The position numbers and the translations under genes are program-made. The notes beneath the pieces were generated by a model. The model saw only the letters and a program-made list of their open reading frames with translations. It was not told where the DNA came from and did no database searches. Below are positions 38,356 to 46,719 of a stretch of 64,000 bases of DNA, piece after piece (the first letter of the stretch is position 1; each line of letters begins with the position of its first letter). This DNA comes from Solirubrobacter sp963724195. Its GTDB lineage: Bacteria; Actinomycetota; Thermoleophilia; Solirubrobacterales; Solirubrobacteraceae. The stretch spans positions 62,001 to 126,000 of the forward strand of contig CAVRTQ010000010.1 in NCBI GenBank assembly GCA_963724195.1. The letters are read 5' to 3'.

Positions 38356-39339
38356 CTAGAGGGGCGCGGAGGGCGCGCAGGATAGCAACAGAACTTCGCG
38401 CTGTTGCTCAAGGGTGTCAGCCCGCTGCAGCGCGTCCTGGACGGCCTTCGGTGCGCCGAGGCGCTCGACGTACCACGGGTGGAACTTCCGCAGATAGCGG
38501 GCGGCCCGCTCCGGGCCGAGATGCTCCTCGGCCCGATCGATCACCCACAGCCACTCGCCCATGATCTCGTCCGCCGTCGGCTCCTCATCGCGGGCGCCCA
38601 GCACCTGCGCGAACAGCCACGGGTTGCCGAGTGCGCCACGCGCCAGCATGACCGCCGCGCAGCCCGTGTGCTCGAACACCCAGCGGATGTGCTCGGCGCC
38701 CTCCATCCCGCCGGAGACGATCACCGGCACGGGCAGCTCCTCGACGAGCGCCTTGGCCAGGTCGTAGTCCGGCGTGCCCTTGTGGCGCACGGCCGCGCTG
38801 CGCGGGTGGAACGTGATCCCGGCGACGCCGGCCTCGTCCACGAGCCGCCGCGCCAGCTCGAGCCCTTCCATGCCGCCCTTGTTGATCGAGGCGCGCAGCT
38901 TCACGGTGACCGGCAGGCCGGAGCCCTCGGCCGCGGCCCTGGCCACGGCGACCGCGGAGTCCGGGTCCTTGATCATCGCCGCGCCCGCCCCGGTCTTCAT
39001 CACCTTCGGGACCGGGCAGCCCATGTTCAGGTCCAGGATGTCGGCGCCGACGGCCGCCACCTGCGCGGCGGCGGAGCGCATGATCTCCGGGTCGTGCCCG
39101 AAGAGCTGGATCGCCAGCGGGCCCTCGTCGGGGTGCACCCGGAGCAGCTCGGTGAGCGTCTTCTCGTTCCCGTAGTGGATCGCGAAGCTCGAGACCATCT
39201 CGCTGACCGCGAGCCCGGCCCCGAACCGCTTGGCCTGCAACCGCACGAACCAGTTCCCGATCCCGGCCAGGGGCGCGAGCATCACGCGATTGGTGATGGT
39301 GACGTCGCCGATCTGCCAGGGGTCGTGGAGAGAACGCAC
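38356..39339 (-). CDS. dusB: tRNA-dihydrouridine synthase
   Basis: The 327-residue FMN enzyme reduces uridines in tRNA D-loops. The start is MLAPLAGI after GTG RSLHDPWQIGDV. The catalytic Cys is in LNMGCPVPKV, the FMN-binding features are KLRASINKGG, ITFHPRSAAVRHKG, SGGMEGAEH and MLARGALGNPWLF, and the helical RNA-binding domain follows. TACTCT is exactly 7 nt before the GTG, suggesting a leaderless mRNA. greA follows at 71 bp. Confidence 0.95.
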   Translation of the reverse strand: MRSLHDPWQIGDVTITNRVMLAPLAGIGNWFVRLQAKRFGAGLAVSEMVSSFAIHYGNEKTLTELLRVHPDEGPLAIQLFGHDPEIMRSAAAQVAAVGADILDLNMGCPVPKVMKTGAGAAMIKDPDSAVAVARAAAEGSGLPVTVKLRASINKGGMEGLELARRLVDEAGVAGITFHPRSAAVRHKGTPDYDLAKALVEELPVPVIVSGGMEGAEHIRWVFEHTGCAAVMLARGALGNPWLFAQVLGARDEEPTADEIMGEWLWVIDRAEEHLGPERAARYLRKFHPWYVERLGAPKAVQDALQRADTLEQQREVLLLSCAPSAPL

Positions 39340-39369
39340 GTGTCTGAGAGTACGGAGCCGCGTGAACGG

Positions 39370-39471
39370 CGAGCACACCCGCGGCCGCCGCGTCAAGAGA
39401 CCCGTGCCCGCGGCGCCGGATTGCGCGGCGGTGCTCACGGGTTTCTTGACCCGTCGGGGCGGGCGTGCTGA
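39370..39471. repeat. imperfect palindrome of about 100 bp
   Basis: GTCAAGAGACCCGTG (39392-39406) pairs with CACGGGTTTCTTGAC (39436-39450) with one mismatch. The pairing continues outward with GAGCACACCCGC against GCGGGCGTGCTG. The loop itself is GC-rich with further pairing. The design recalls the larger palindrome at 22723-23010, though the sequences differ. Confidence 0.75.
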
Positions 39472-39498
39472 GCGGGTGAGGCGGGTGCCCCGCACTGC

Positions 39499-39525
39499 GT
39501 GAACGCCTTGGCGTTCACGTCTTTT
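39499..39525 (+). terminator. intrinsic terminator on the plus strand
   Basis: GTGAACGCC (39499-39507), a 2-nt loop and GGCGTTCAC (39510-39518), then GTCTTTT. This is a good rho-independent signal for plus-strand transcription, although no plus-strand gene precedes it; it may serve antisense transcripts starting over dusB. Confidence 0.5.
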
Positions 39526-39881
39526 CACGCCGAGGGACGGTCCACGCCACGCGAGCGTTCGCTAGCCCGCGAGTTCGCCGGGTCAGCGACGCTCGCGCGC
39601 CCGGATGGCGCGTTGCCGCTCGCTCACCGGGGGCGGTGAGGAAACCGTCCTGTCAGGACCGCGATCGTTCCTACCCCCGGCCGAGCACGCGCCTCGGCCC
39701 GCGCCCGGGCGCACCCGGTGCAACCGGCTCACCCGCACAAGAGCGCGCCGGCCGCGGCGGGTCAAGCGGCACGCCGTCGAGCGCGACTGCCGACGCGACG
39801 TCGCGCGAACCCACGGCGCGCTCGCCGAGCACCGCGACGCCGCTCGATCGCGAGCGCTCGCGCGCCCGGGGCGCGTCGCCG

Positions 39882-40358
39882 CTAGCCCGCGAACCGGACG
39901 ACGCTGCGCACCCAGGCGGCGACGGAGTCGAACCCCGCGGCTCGTTCCTCGATCCACGGCGCCGGGACCGCTCCGCGCTCGAGCAGGCGCGCCGCGGCGC
40001 GCCACTGCTCGTATCCGACCGCGTCGTCGAGCGCCGTCCCGCCCGCGATCGTGCCGCCGCGCGCCTCGAGGTCGGCGCCGGCGTCGAGCAGCGCGTCCAC
40101 CATGACGACGTCGTCGGCGCTCGCCGCCCAGTGCAGCGGCGTCTCGTCGTGCTGCGGCCCGCCGAAGGGCGCGTTCACGTCGGCGCCGAATTCGACCAGC
40201 ACCGCCAGCAGCTCCACGGCTCCCGCTCGATGCCCCGGCCAGTCCACCAGCGAGTGCAGCAGCGTGCGCGCGCCGTCGGGCCGCGCCGTCGCCAACGCCG
40301 GGTCCGCCGCCAGCGCGGCCCGCAGCGCCGCCGGCGACGCTAGGAGTTCCGCTCCCAA
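39882..40358 (-). CDS. ankyrin repeat protein, small
   Basis: TTG 40358 (LGAELLASPAALRAALAADP) overlaps the coaX end by 19 bp and has GAGG 5 nt upstream. The 158 residues hold about three ankyrin repeats: TLLHSLVDWPGHRAGAVELL, LVEFGADVNAPFG with ETPLHWAASADDVVMVDALL, and DAGADLEARGGTIAGGTALDDAV. The C-terminus (WIEERAAGFDSVAAWVRSV) is helical. It is likely a protein-binding module; its partner is unknown. Confidence 0.82.
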   Translation of the reverse strand: MGAELLASPAALRAALAADPALATARPDGARTLLHSLVDWPGHRAGAVELLAVLVEFGADVNAPFGGPQHDETPLHWAASADDVVMVDALLDAGADLEARGGTIAGGTALDDAVGYEQWRAAARLLERGAVPAPWIEERAAGFDSVAAWVRSVVRFAG

Positions 40359-41104
40359 ATGATCCTCAGGCCGGTCAGCGTGAGCAGTTCGTCGGCGATG
40401 TCGATCGTCGCGCAATGGGGCACGACGGCGCCGGCGAGGCCGCCCGTGGCGAGCGTCTTGAACTCGCCGAGCTCCTGGTGCAGCCGCCCGATGATCCCGT
40501 CGACCATGCCCGCGTAGCCGTACAGCACGCCGGCGCGGATGGCGTCGATCGTCGACTTGCCGATCAGCGCCCGGGGCGGCGTGAGATCGATCGTCGGCAG
40601 CGCGGCCGCTCGCGACGACAGCGCCTCGAGTGAGATCTCCACGCCGGGGAAGATCACGCCGCCCAGGTACTCGCCGCCGGCGCTGACCACGTCGTGCGTC
40701 ACGGCGGTGCCGAAGTCGACGATCACGCACGCGCCGCCCACCCGCTCGTAGCCCGCGACGGCGTTCACGAGCCGGTCCGGCCCGATCTCGCGCGGGTTGT
40801 CGTAGCGGATCGGCATGCCCGTCTTCAGGCCCGGGCCCACCAGCAGCATCTCGTGCGAGAGGTACTTGACCGCCATCCCGGTCCACTGGGGCCGCAGGGT
40901 CGGCACCGTCGACGAGACGATCGACGCGTCCAGATCCGAGAACTCGAGCCCGCGCAGCGCCAGCAGCGCCCGCAGCGCCGCGCCGAGCTCGTCCGAGGTC
41001 GACTCGCGCACCGTCGCGAACCGCCAGTCGTGGACCAGCTCCCCGTCGGCGTAGACCCCGAGGTGCGTCTGGGTGTTGCCGACGTCGACGACCAGCAGCT
41101 TCAC
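40340..41104 (-). CDS. coaX: type III pantothenate kinase
   Basis: The 254-residue CoaX phosphorylates pantothenate, the first step of CoA synthesis. The actin-like motifs are complete: VDVGNTQTHLGVY (phosphate 1), GPDRLVNAVAGYE and IVDFGTAVTHDVV (phosphate 2), and PGVEISLEAL. GTG 41104 overlaps the folK stop (GTGA). In B. subtilis coaX follows ftsH; here it has moved behind folK. Confidence 0.96.
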   Translation of the reverse strand: MKLLVVDVGNTQTHLGVYADGELVHDWRFATVRESTSDELGAALRALLALRGLEFSDLDASIVSSTVPTLRPQWTGMAVKYLSHEMLLVGPGLKTGMPIRYDNPREIGPDRLVNAVAGYERVGGACVIVDFGTAVTHDVVSAGGEYLGGVIFPGVEISLEALSSRAAALPTIDLTPPRALIGKSTIDAIRAGVLYGYAGMVDGIIGRLHQELGEFKTLATGGLAGAVVPHCATIDIADELLTLTGLRIIWERNS

Positions 41105-41619
41105 GGCCCGGTCTCCAGCGGCGGGCCGGCCACGAACACGTCCTGTCCGTCGATGCGCTCCAGGGCGTCAGACGCCAGACCCCGGCCCGGGAGCACCAGC
41201 CCGGGCGCGAGCTCCAGCAGCGGTACGAGCACGAACCGCCGCGTCATCACCTCGCGGTGGGGCAGCGTCAGCCGCTCGGACGAGTACTCGACCTCACCCA
41301 GCAGCAACAGGTCGACGTCGATCGCCCGCGGCCCGTGCTTGACGTAGCCGTCCTCGCCCTCCAGCTTGCGCCCGAACGCCCGCTCCACCGCCTTGCACGC
41401 GTCGAGCAGGCGCTCCGGCCCCAGCCGCGTCTCCACCCGCAGCACCGCGTTGTAGAACGCGCGCTGGTCGAGCACCTCGCCCACGGGCTCGGTCTCGTAC
41501 ACCGAGGAGGACGCCAGCGGCACGACGTCGTGCGCCCACAGGGACTCGACGGTGGCCTGCAGATTCGTCCGCCGGTCGCCGACGTTGGAGCCCAGTCCGA
41601 GGTAGCCGATCTCGTTCAC
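41101..41619 (-). CDS. folK: 6-hydroxymethyl-7,8-dihydropterin pyrophosphokinase
   Basis: The protein has 172 residues from GTG 41619, which overlaps the MMPL stop (GTGA). Family motifs: GYLGLGSNVGDRRTNLQATV at the start, RVETRLGPERLLDACKAVE, and KHGPRAIDVDLLLLGEVEY with the two catalytic Asp. It transfers pyrophosphate from ATP in folate synthesis. It is separated from folB and folP by the TetR/MMPL pair. Confidence 0.96.
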   Translation of the reverse strand: MNEIGYLGLGSNVGDRRTNLQATVESLWAHDVVPLASSSVYETEPVGEVLDQRAFYNAVLRVETRLGPERLLDACKAVERAFGRKLEGEDGYVKHGPRAIDVDLLLLGEVEYSSERLTLPHREVMTRRFVLVPLLELAPGLVLPGRGLASDALERIDGQDVFVAGPPLETGP

Positions 41620-43666
41620 GCCGGCAAGAGTCTGGCGATCGGACGCGGAACCCACCAGTTCCAATCGCCGAGCAGGCGCATCAGCGCGGGCACGAGCAGC
41701 GCCCGGACGATCGTCGCGTCGATCAGCACGGCCACCGCCACACCGAACCCGAGCTGCTTGATGAAGATGATCTGGGCCGTCACGAAGCAGCCGATCGCGA
41801 CCACCATCAGCAGCGCCGCGAACGTGACGATCCGCCCCGTCCGCTGCAGCCCCAGCGCGACCGCCTCCTCGTTGGAGTGCCCGCTGTCGTGCAGTTCCTT
41901 GATCCGTCCGAGCAGGAACACGCCGTAGTCCGTGGACAGCCCGAACGCGACCGCGAACAGCAGCACGGGCTGACTGGATTCGATCGCCCCCACCGAGTCG
42001 AAGCGGAACAGCCAGTCCAGGTGTCCGTCCTGGAACACGAGCACGAGCAGCCCGAACGCCGCGCTCAGCGTCAGCAGGTTCATCACCAGCGCCTTGATCG
42101 GCAGCACGACCGACCGCAGCATCACGAACAGGATCAGCAGCGTCGTGGTGCACAGGAACGCCAGCGCGATCGGCAGGTGGTCGGCGAGCGACGCCTGCTG
42201 ATCGACGAACCCGGCGGTCTGCCCGCCGACCCAGAAGTCGAACGGCGCGTCCACCGCCCGCACGTCGGCGACGAGGGCCTTCGCCGCCGCGCCGAGCGGC
42301 TCGCCCGGCGCGATCAGATCGATCCGCCCCTCGCCCACCTTCGGCGGCGCGACGGGAGCAGGCAGCCGCTCCGCGAACGCGCGTACCTGCGCCTCAGGCG
42401 TCCCCGGCGCGATCGCCACGTACACCGGCGACGTCTCGCTCGGCGGGAACTCGGCCTTGATCGCGTCGTCGACCACGCGCGCGCTCTGCTGCTCCGGGAG
42501 CACGGACGCGTCGACGCCGGTGAACTCGATCCGCAGGAAGGGCAGTCCCATCGCGATCAACAGCGCGCCGGCGACGACGACGTAGGCCACCGGCCGCCGC
42601 ATCACCCGTTGTGAGTGCCGGTACCAGAACCCGCTCCGCTCGCCGGCGGCCTCGCGCGCGATCGCGTCCTTCCAGCGCCGCGGCCCGCCCGCGTTCACGC
42701 GTTCCCCCAGCGCGCCGAGCAGCGCCGGCAGCAGCGTGAGCGACACGCCCGCCGCGATCAGCGCGCACAGGGCGCCGCCGACGCCCATCGAGTACAGGAA
42801 CCGCTGGCGGAAGACGATCAGCGCCGCCAGCGCGCACGCCACGGTGATGGCGCTGAAGAACACGACGTGGCCCGCCGTGCGCATCGTCACGCGCAGCGCG
42901 TCCTCGCGTGAGCGCCCCGCGGCGAGCTCCTCCCGGAAGCGCGAGACCATGAACAGCGAGTAGTCGATCGCGAGCCCCAGCCCGAGCCCGTTGATCAGGT
43001 TCAGGGCGTAGATCGACATCGGGTTCACGTGCGCGTTGACGATGCGGATCGCGAGGAACGAGAGCAGGATCGTCGTCGCCGCCCACGGCGAGCGGCAGCA
43101 GCGCGGACACGGCGCTGACGGAACACGAGCAGCGACAGCACGAAGAGCAGCGGGAACGCGATGATCTCCGCGCGCAGGATGTCCGCGGACACCTGGTCGC
43201 CGACCTGCGGCGCGGCGATCGCGCCGCCGCCCAGCGTCACGTACGGGAGCGCGCGCATCCGCGCCTCGATCGCGTCGGTCGCGCCGCGCTCGTCCCGGTT
43301 GTAGGTCGCGAGCAGGTAGGTGGAGCGCCGGTCGCGGGAGACGAGCCGCTCGTCCCCGCCCGGCTCGTAGGCCACCACCGCCGCCACGCCGGGATGCCGC
43401 ATCTCCCGGGCGACCGCCCGGATGCGCTCCTGGCCGGCCGCGGAATCCGCCGCGGCGTCCAGCCGCACCAGCGCCACCAGCTGCGGCGCCGCGTAGGTCC
43501 CGGTCGCCGCGACGACGGCGTCGCGGGCGACGACCGCCTCGGCCGACGGGTCGTCGAAGTCGTTGGCGTTCCCCAGCTCGGAGAACACCGGCAGCGCGAA
43601 CACCGCCGCCACCAGCACCATGATCAGCGAACCGAGCAGGATCGGCCTGCGCCGGCGGTAGATCAC
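41616..43666 (-). CDS. MMPL/RND-family lipid or drug exporter, two frame breaks
   Basis: GTG 43666 overlaps the tetR stop (GTGA); TTG 43681 is another possible start. The expected twelve transmembrane helices in two halves are present, each half with a large external loop (after PVFSELGNANDFDD and after FLRIEFTGVDASVLP). MMPL marks are GLGLAIDYSLFMVSRFREE in the first half and AFGLSTDYGVFLLGRIKE in the second, carrying the proton-relay Asp-Tyr pairs. The frame is broken twice between 43080 and 43135, inside a transmembrane region (LLFVLSLLVFRSVSALLPLAV...). Substrate unknown. Confidence 0.85.
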
Positions 43667-44163
43667 TCGGGGTAGACCCAATCGAACTCGAGCATCGCCA
43701 CCACGTTGAACAGCATGCCGTCGCCGAAGAAGCCCCAGGTGTCCGCCGGCGCGACGCCCGCCAGGTCCGCCACGGCCTGGCGCAGGCGCTCGAACTTCGT
43801 CCGCACGTACGCGCGGATCTCGGGGTCCGCGACCGCGTAGGCGCGCATCTGGAACAGCAGCGCGTGGCGGTCCGGCAGCAGCTGCTCGCCGTAGGCGCGC
43901 CCCATCGCCGCGAACCGCTCCTCGGGCGTCGCACCGGCGACCGCGCCCGCGAACACGGCTTCGACCCGCTCGAAGCACTGGTCCACGCACGCCTCGTAGA
44001 GCCCGCGCTTGGTCTTGAACAGCCGGAACAGGTACGGCTGCGAGACGCCGGCCTCGCGCGCGATGTCCTCCGTCGAGGTGCCGTCGAACCCGCCCTCGGC
44101 GAAGTGGCGGAACGCGATGCCGACGACATCCTCGCGGCGGGCGGCTGCGGACATACGCGGCAT
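43663..44163 (-). CDS. TetR family repressor of the MMPL exporter
   Basis: The 166 residues start MPRMSAAARREDVVG. The helix-turn-helix is FDGTSTEDIAREAGVSQPYLFRLFKTKRGL. The ligand domain includes RHALLFQMRAYAVADPEIRAYV. It is coupled (GTGA) to the exporter, the classic arrangement for drug-responsive export. A 7-2-7 palindrome lies 15 bp upstream, overlapping the folB stop. Its -10 is probably TAACAT inside that site. Confidence 0.92.
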   Translation of the reverse strand: MPRMSAAARREDVVGIAFRHFAEGGFDGTSTEDIAREAGVSQPYLFRLFKTKRGLYEACVDQCFERVEAVFAGAVAGATPEERFAAMGRAYGEQLLPDRHALLFQMRAYAVADPEIRAYVRTKFERLRQAVADLAGVAPADTWGFFGDGMLFNVVAMLEFDWVYPE

Positions 44164-44177
44164 GACTACGCCCGTAT

Positions 44178-44193
44178 GTTAGTGACCACTAAC
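44178..44193. promoter_or_regulatory. putative TetR operator overlapping the folB stop
   Basis: GTTAGTGACCACTAAC is a perfect inverted repeat of 7-bp arms around 2 bp. It covers the folB TAG stop (44189-44191) and the promoter region of the tetR gene. Binding there would repress tetR-MMPL and might also block read-through from folP-folB into folK and coaX. Confidence 0.65.
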
Positions 44194-44632
44194 GTTCTTC
44201 TCGCCAGACTTCGACCGACACCTCTTCGACCGGCAGCGGGATCGGCGGCTCGGGCTTGGACGCCTTCACCGTCACGCTCTCCGCCCCGAACTGGGAGGCC
44301 AGCCGGTCCGCGATCACCGCGCACAGCCGCTCGAGTGTCCGGTAGGACTGCTGCTGGGCCACCAACGCGATCACCTGGCAGACCTCGCCGTAGTCGATCG
44401 TGTCCTCGACGCGGTCCGTGATCAGCGCATCCGGCTCACCCGCGTCGAAGCGGACGTCCAGCAGCAGCCGCTGCCCGACCTTGCGCTCCTCGGCGGTGAC
44501 CCCATGGTGCGTGTAGAGCGACAGCCCGCTGATCTCGATCGTGACGCCGACCTCGAGACCCTCTTCATCGTCCTCTTCGTCTAGGTCGTCATCGTCTTCG
44601 TACTCGTCTGCCTCTTCGGGCTCGTCGGCCAT
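44189..44632 (-). CDS. folB: dihydroneopterin aldolase with acidic N-terminal extension
   Basis: The aldolase domain begins at about residue 32 (VTIEISGLSLYTHHGVTAEERKVGQRLLLD) and includes DTIDYGEVCQVIA and the C-terminal VTVKASKPEPPIP. It makes 6-hydroxymethyl-dihydropterin. ATG 44632 lies inside the end of folP (52-bp overlap). The first about 28 residues are nearly all Asp/Glu (ADEPEEADEYEDDDDLDEED), an addition that the E. coli enzyme lacks. That stretch may exist mainly because of the overlapping frames, or may bind a partner. Confidence 0.93.
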   Translation of the reverse strand: MADEPEEADEYEDDDDLDEEDDEEGLEVGVTIEISGLSLYTHHGVTAEERKVGQRLLLDVRFDAGEPDALITDRVEDTIDYGEVCQVIALVAQQQSYRTLERLCAVIADRLASQFGAESVTVKASKPEPPIPLPVEEVSVEVWREER

Positions 44633-45417
44633 GCCGCGAAAGTAGCACTCGCGACCTTCAGCGCGTCCGCGACCGCCGCCACGTCGTGCACGCGGAACAC
44701 GCGCGCGCCGCGCTCGAGCGCGATCACGCACGTGGCGACGGTGCCGTGCACGCGCTCGGTCACGTCCCGGCCCGTGAGCCGCCCGATGAACGACTTGCGC
44801 GAGGTGCCGATCACGAGCGGGCGCCCGAGGTCCGCGAGCTCGTCGAGGCGGGCGAGCAGCGTGAGGTTGTGCTCCATCGTCTTGCCGAAGCCGATCCCGG
44901 GGTCGAGCTGGATCTTGGCCTCCGGCACGCCCGCCGCGATCGCCGCCTCCATGCGCTCGGTGAGGAACGCCTTGACCTCCGAGACCACGTCCACGTAGCG
45001 CGGGTCGCGCTGCATCGTGCGCGGCTCGCCGAGCATGTGCATCAGGCAGCAGTCCAGCCCGCGGTCGGCGACGAAGCCCGCCAGGTCGGGGTCGTGGCGG
45101 AACGCGGTGACGTCGTTGACGTAGGTCGCGCCCGCGTCCACCGCGGCCCGCGCGACCGACAGCTTCATCGTGTCGATCGAGACCTGGGCCACGTCGCGCA
45201 GCCCTTCGACGACCGGGACGACGCGGGCGATCTCGTCGCCCGCCGGCACCGGGTCGGCGCCGGGGCGGGTGGACTCGCCGCCGACGTCGAGGATCGCCGC
45301 CCCTTCGGCGGCGAGCCGGCGCCCGTGCGTGACGGCCTGCGCGGCATCGTCGAACTGCCCGCCGTCCGAGAAGGAGTCGGGCGTGACGTTGACGACGCCC
45401 ATGATCGCGAAATCCAC
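44581..45417 (-). CDS. folP: dihydropteroate synthase
   Basis: The 278 residues form a TIM barrel that joins p-aminobenzoate and pterin pyrophosphate, the sulfonamide target. Motifs are GVVNVTPDSFSDGG, DVGGESTRPGAD, VNDVTAF, LDPGIGFGKTMEHN, GTSRKSFIGRL and ARVFRVHDVAAVADAL. It follows a terminator, so transcription of the folate set probably begins here. The 3' end overlaps folB. Confidence 0.96.
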   Translation of the reverse strand: MDFAIMGVVNVTPDSFSDGGQFDDAAQAVTHGRRLAAEGAAILDVGGESTRPGADPVPAGDEIARVVPVVEGLRDVAQVSIDTMKLSVARAAVDAGATYVNDVTAFRHDPDLAGFVADRGLDCCLMHMLGEPRTMQRDPRYVDVVSEVKAFLTERMEAAIAAGVPEAKIQLDPGIGFGKTMEHNLTLLARLDELADLGRPLVIGTSRKSFIGRLTGRDVTERVHGTVATCVIALERGARVFRVHDVAAVADALKVASATFAAWPTSPKRQTSTKTMTT

Positions 45418-45426
45418 GTCGCGTTC

Positions 45427-45462
45427 AAAACGCTACCGGCCGCCTGGGGAGGGGCGGCCGGT
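45427..45462 (-). terminator. intrinsic terminator behind the EamA gene
   Basis: On the minus strand, ACCGGCCGCC pairs with GGCGGCCGGT (45462-45453 and 45444-45435), followed by AGCG and then TTTT. This is a standard rho-independent terminator that isolates folP from the EamA transcript. Confidence 0.75.
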
Positions 45463-45497
45463 GAGCATGACTTGCGGGTTTCGGGGAGGAGGAGCGA

Positions 45498-45620
45498 CTA
45501 CCAGACGGAGGAGGAGGTTCCGGTAGCCGGGTTGGAGGAGGAGGGGAGTTCCCGAACCACGGGGACCGCATAGGTGTGGGGAGTCAGGCTGCGGGAGGTT
45601 CGGGGGAGGAGGAGGGTCAT
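45498..45620 (-). CDS. possible 40-residue peptide behind EamA
   Basis: ATG 45620 is 5 bp after the EamA stop and opens 40 residues rich in Ser, Thr and Pro (MTLLLPRTSRSLTPHTYAVP... ending SSSVW). There is no ribosome site. The DNA is an unusual purine/pyrimidine-biased tract (plus strand repeats of GGAGGAGG). It lies before a terminator, so it is transcribed if EamA is. It may only be a by-product of the tract. Confidence 0.25.
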   Translation of the reverse strand: MTLLLPRTSRSLTPHTYAVPVVRELPSSSNPATGTSSSVW

Positions 45621-45625
45621 GTCAG

Positions 45626-46636
45626 TCAGGAGTGAGGAGGGGTGCTGCTTGATACGTAGTTTCCGCTTCTGGGCCGCTCCCCGCGGGGGTGTTGCCTGGC
45701 GTCCCGCGGTGCGGAAGACCGCACCCGGTGGGTGCGGTGCGTCCGCGCCGCGTGTCGCTTGTCCGCCGTGGGTGCCGTGGGACGCTTGCGCGGCGCGGTG
45801 CTGAGCGCGATGCCCGCGACGATCACGGCGCCGCCGAGCAGCTGCATCGGGCCGAACGGATCGCCGAAGGCCAGGGCGCCGGCGGCCGTGCCGACGAGCG
45901 GCTCCAGGTTCAGGAACGCGCCCGCGAGCTCCGGCGACACGCGCGACTGCCCGTAGGCGAACAGCGCGAACGGCAGCAGCGTGCCGGCCAGGATCAGCGC
46001 GAGCAGCGCCACGACCGGGGTGAGCGTCGCCGGCGCGGCCGGGATGCCCTCGAGCGCGGCGTTCGGGATCGCGATCAGCGCGCCCGCGATCATCTGCACC
46101 GCGGTCACGGCCATCGGGTTCTGCCCGCGCAGCAGCTTGGGCTGGAGCACGACGAACGAGGCGCTGACCGTCACGGACGCGAACACGAGCGCGTCCCCGC
46201 CCAGCGTGGCGCCGCCGCCCCCGCCGCCCGCCACGATCCCCACGCCCGCGAGCGCGAGCGCGAAGCCCACCCAGGCGAGCGGGCCGGTGGAGCCCTTGCC
46301 CGTCGCCGCCGCGATCAGCGCGACGAGCGCCGGCACGGCGCCGACGATCAGCGCCGCGTGGCTCACGCTCGTGGTGTGGATGCCGGCGTTCTGCAGCAGG
46401 ATCACGAGGCCGTAGCCCACGGCGCCCGCGCACAGGATCTGCGGCGTGATCGCGCGGCGCAGGTCGCGGCGCGCGACGATCGCCAGCAGCGGCGCGGCCA
46501 GCGCGAAGCGCACGACCGTGAGCCAGCCGCCGGGCAGCCACTCGAGGGCGAGCTTGGACAGCGGGACGGTGAGCCCCCACAGGAGCCCGGCCGCGATGAG
46601 CGCGGTGATGGCGGAATGACGGCGAAGCAACTTCAT
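45626..46636 (-). CDS. EamA (DMT superfamily) transporter
   Basis: ATG 46636 (MKLLRRHSAITALIAAGLLWG) opens two EamA repeats with ten predicted membrane helices; typical pieces are GLLWGLTVPLSKLALEWLP, LQNAGIHTTSVSHAALIVGAVP and PLVGTAAGALAFGDPFGPMQLLGG. The last about 50 residues are Arg/Pro/Ser-rich and may be non-native if the frame is off. Members export amino acids or metabolites. It is divergent from an Lrp-type regulator, a common pairing for amino-acid exporters. Confidence 0.9.
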   Translation of the reverse strand: MKLLRRHSAITALIAAGLLWGLTVPLSKLALEWLPGGWLTVVRFALAAPLLAIVARRDLRRAITPQILCAGAVGYGLVILLQNAGIHTTSVSHAALIVGAVPALVALIAAATGKGSTGPLAWVGFALALAGVGIVAGGGGGGATLGGDALVFASVTVSASFVVLQPKLLRGQNPMAVTAVQMIAGALIAIPNAALEGIPAAPATLTPVVALLALILAGTLLPFALFAYGQSRVSPELAGAFLNLEPLVGTAAGALAFGDPFGPMQLLGGAVIVAGIALSTAPRKRPTAPTADKRHAARTHRTHRVRSSAPRDARQHPRGERPRSGNYVSSSTPPHS

Positions 46637-46655
46637 GACAGAACGATTATCGGCG

Positions 46656-46667
46656 TCATTCGAATGA
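46656..46667. promoter_or_regulatory. 12-bp perfect palindrome between eamA and lrp-like genes
   Basis: TCATTCGAATGA lies in the 83-bp divergent intergenic region, 20 bp from the EamA start and just upstream of its GATAAT -10-like box. It is a candidate site for the Lrp-type regulator next door. Confidence 0.45.
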
Positions 46668-46719
46668 GACTTGTGTGGATCGCTTGGATCCATGCTCAGA
46701 CGAAATATTGTTTGGCCCT

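Larger units (their letters stand above)
39340..39881. other. 542-bp gap without a gene, rich in inverted repeats
   Basis: I see no credible gene here. It holds a long palindrome (39370-39471), a terminator-like hairpin (39499-39525) and, further on, GC-rich DNA with repeated words such as GCTAGCCCGCGA (near 39562 and 39881) and CTCGCGCGCCCGG (near 39592 and 39862). The latter could be traces of an old duplication of the end of the ankyrin gene. Confidence 0.6.
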
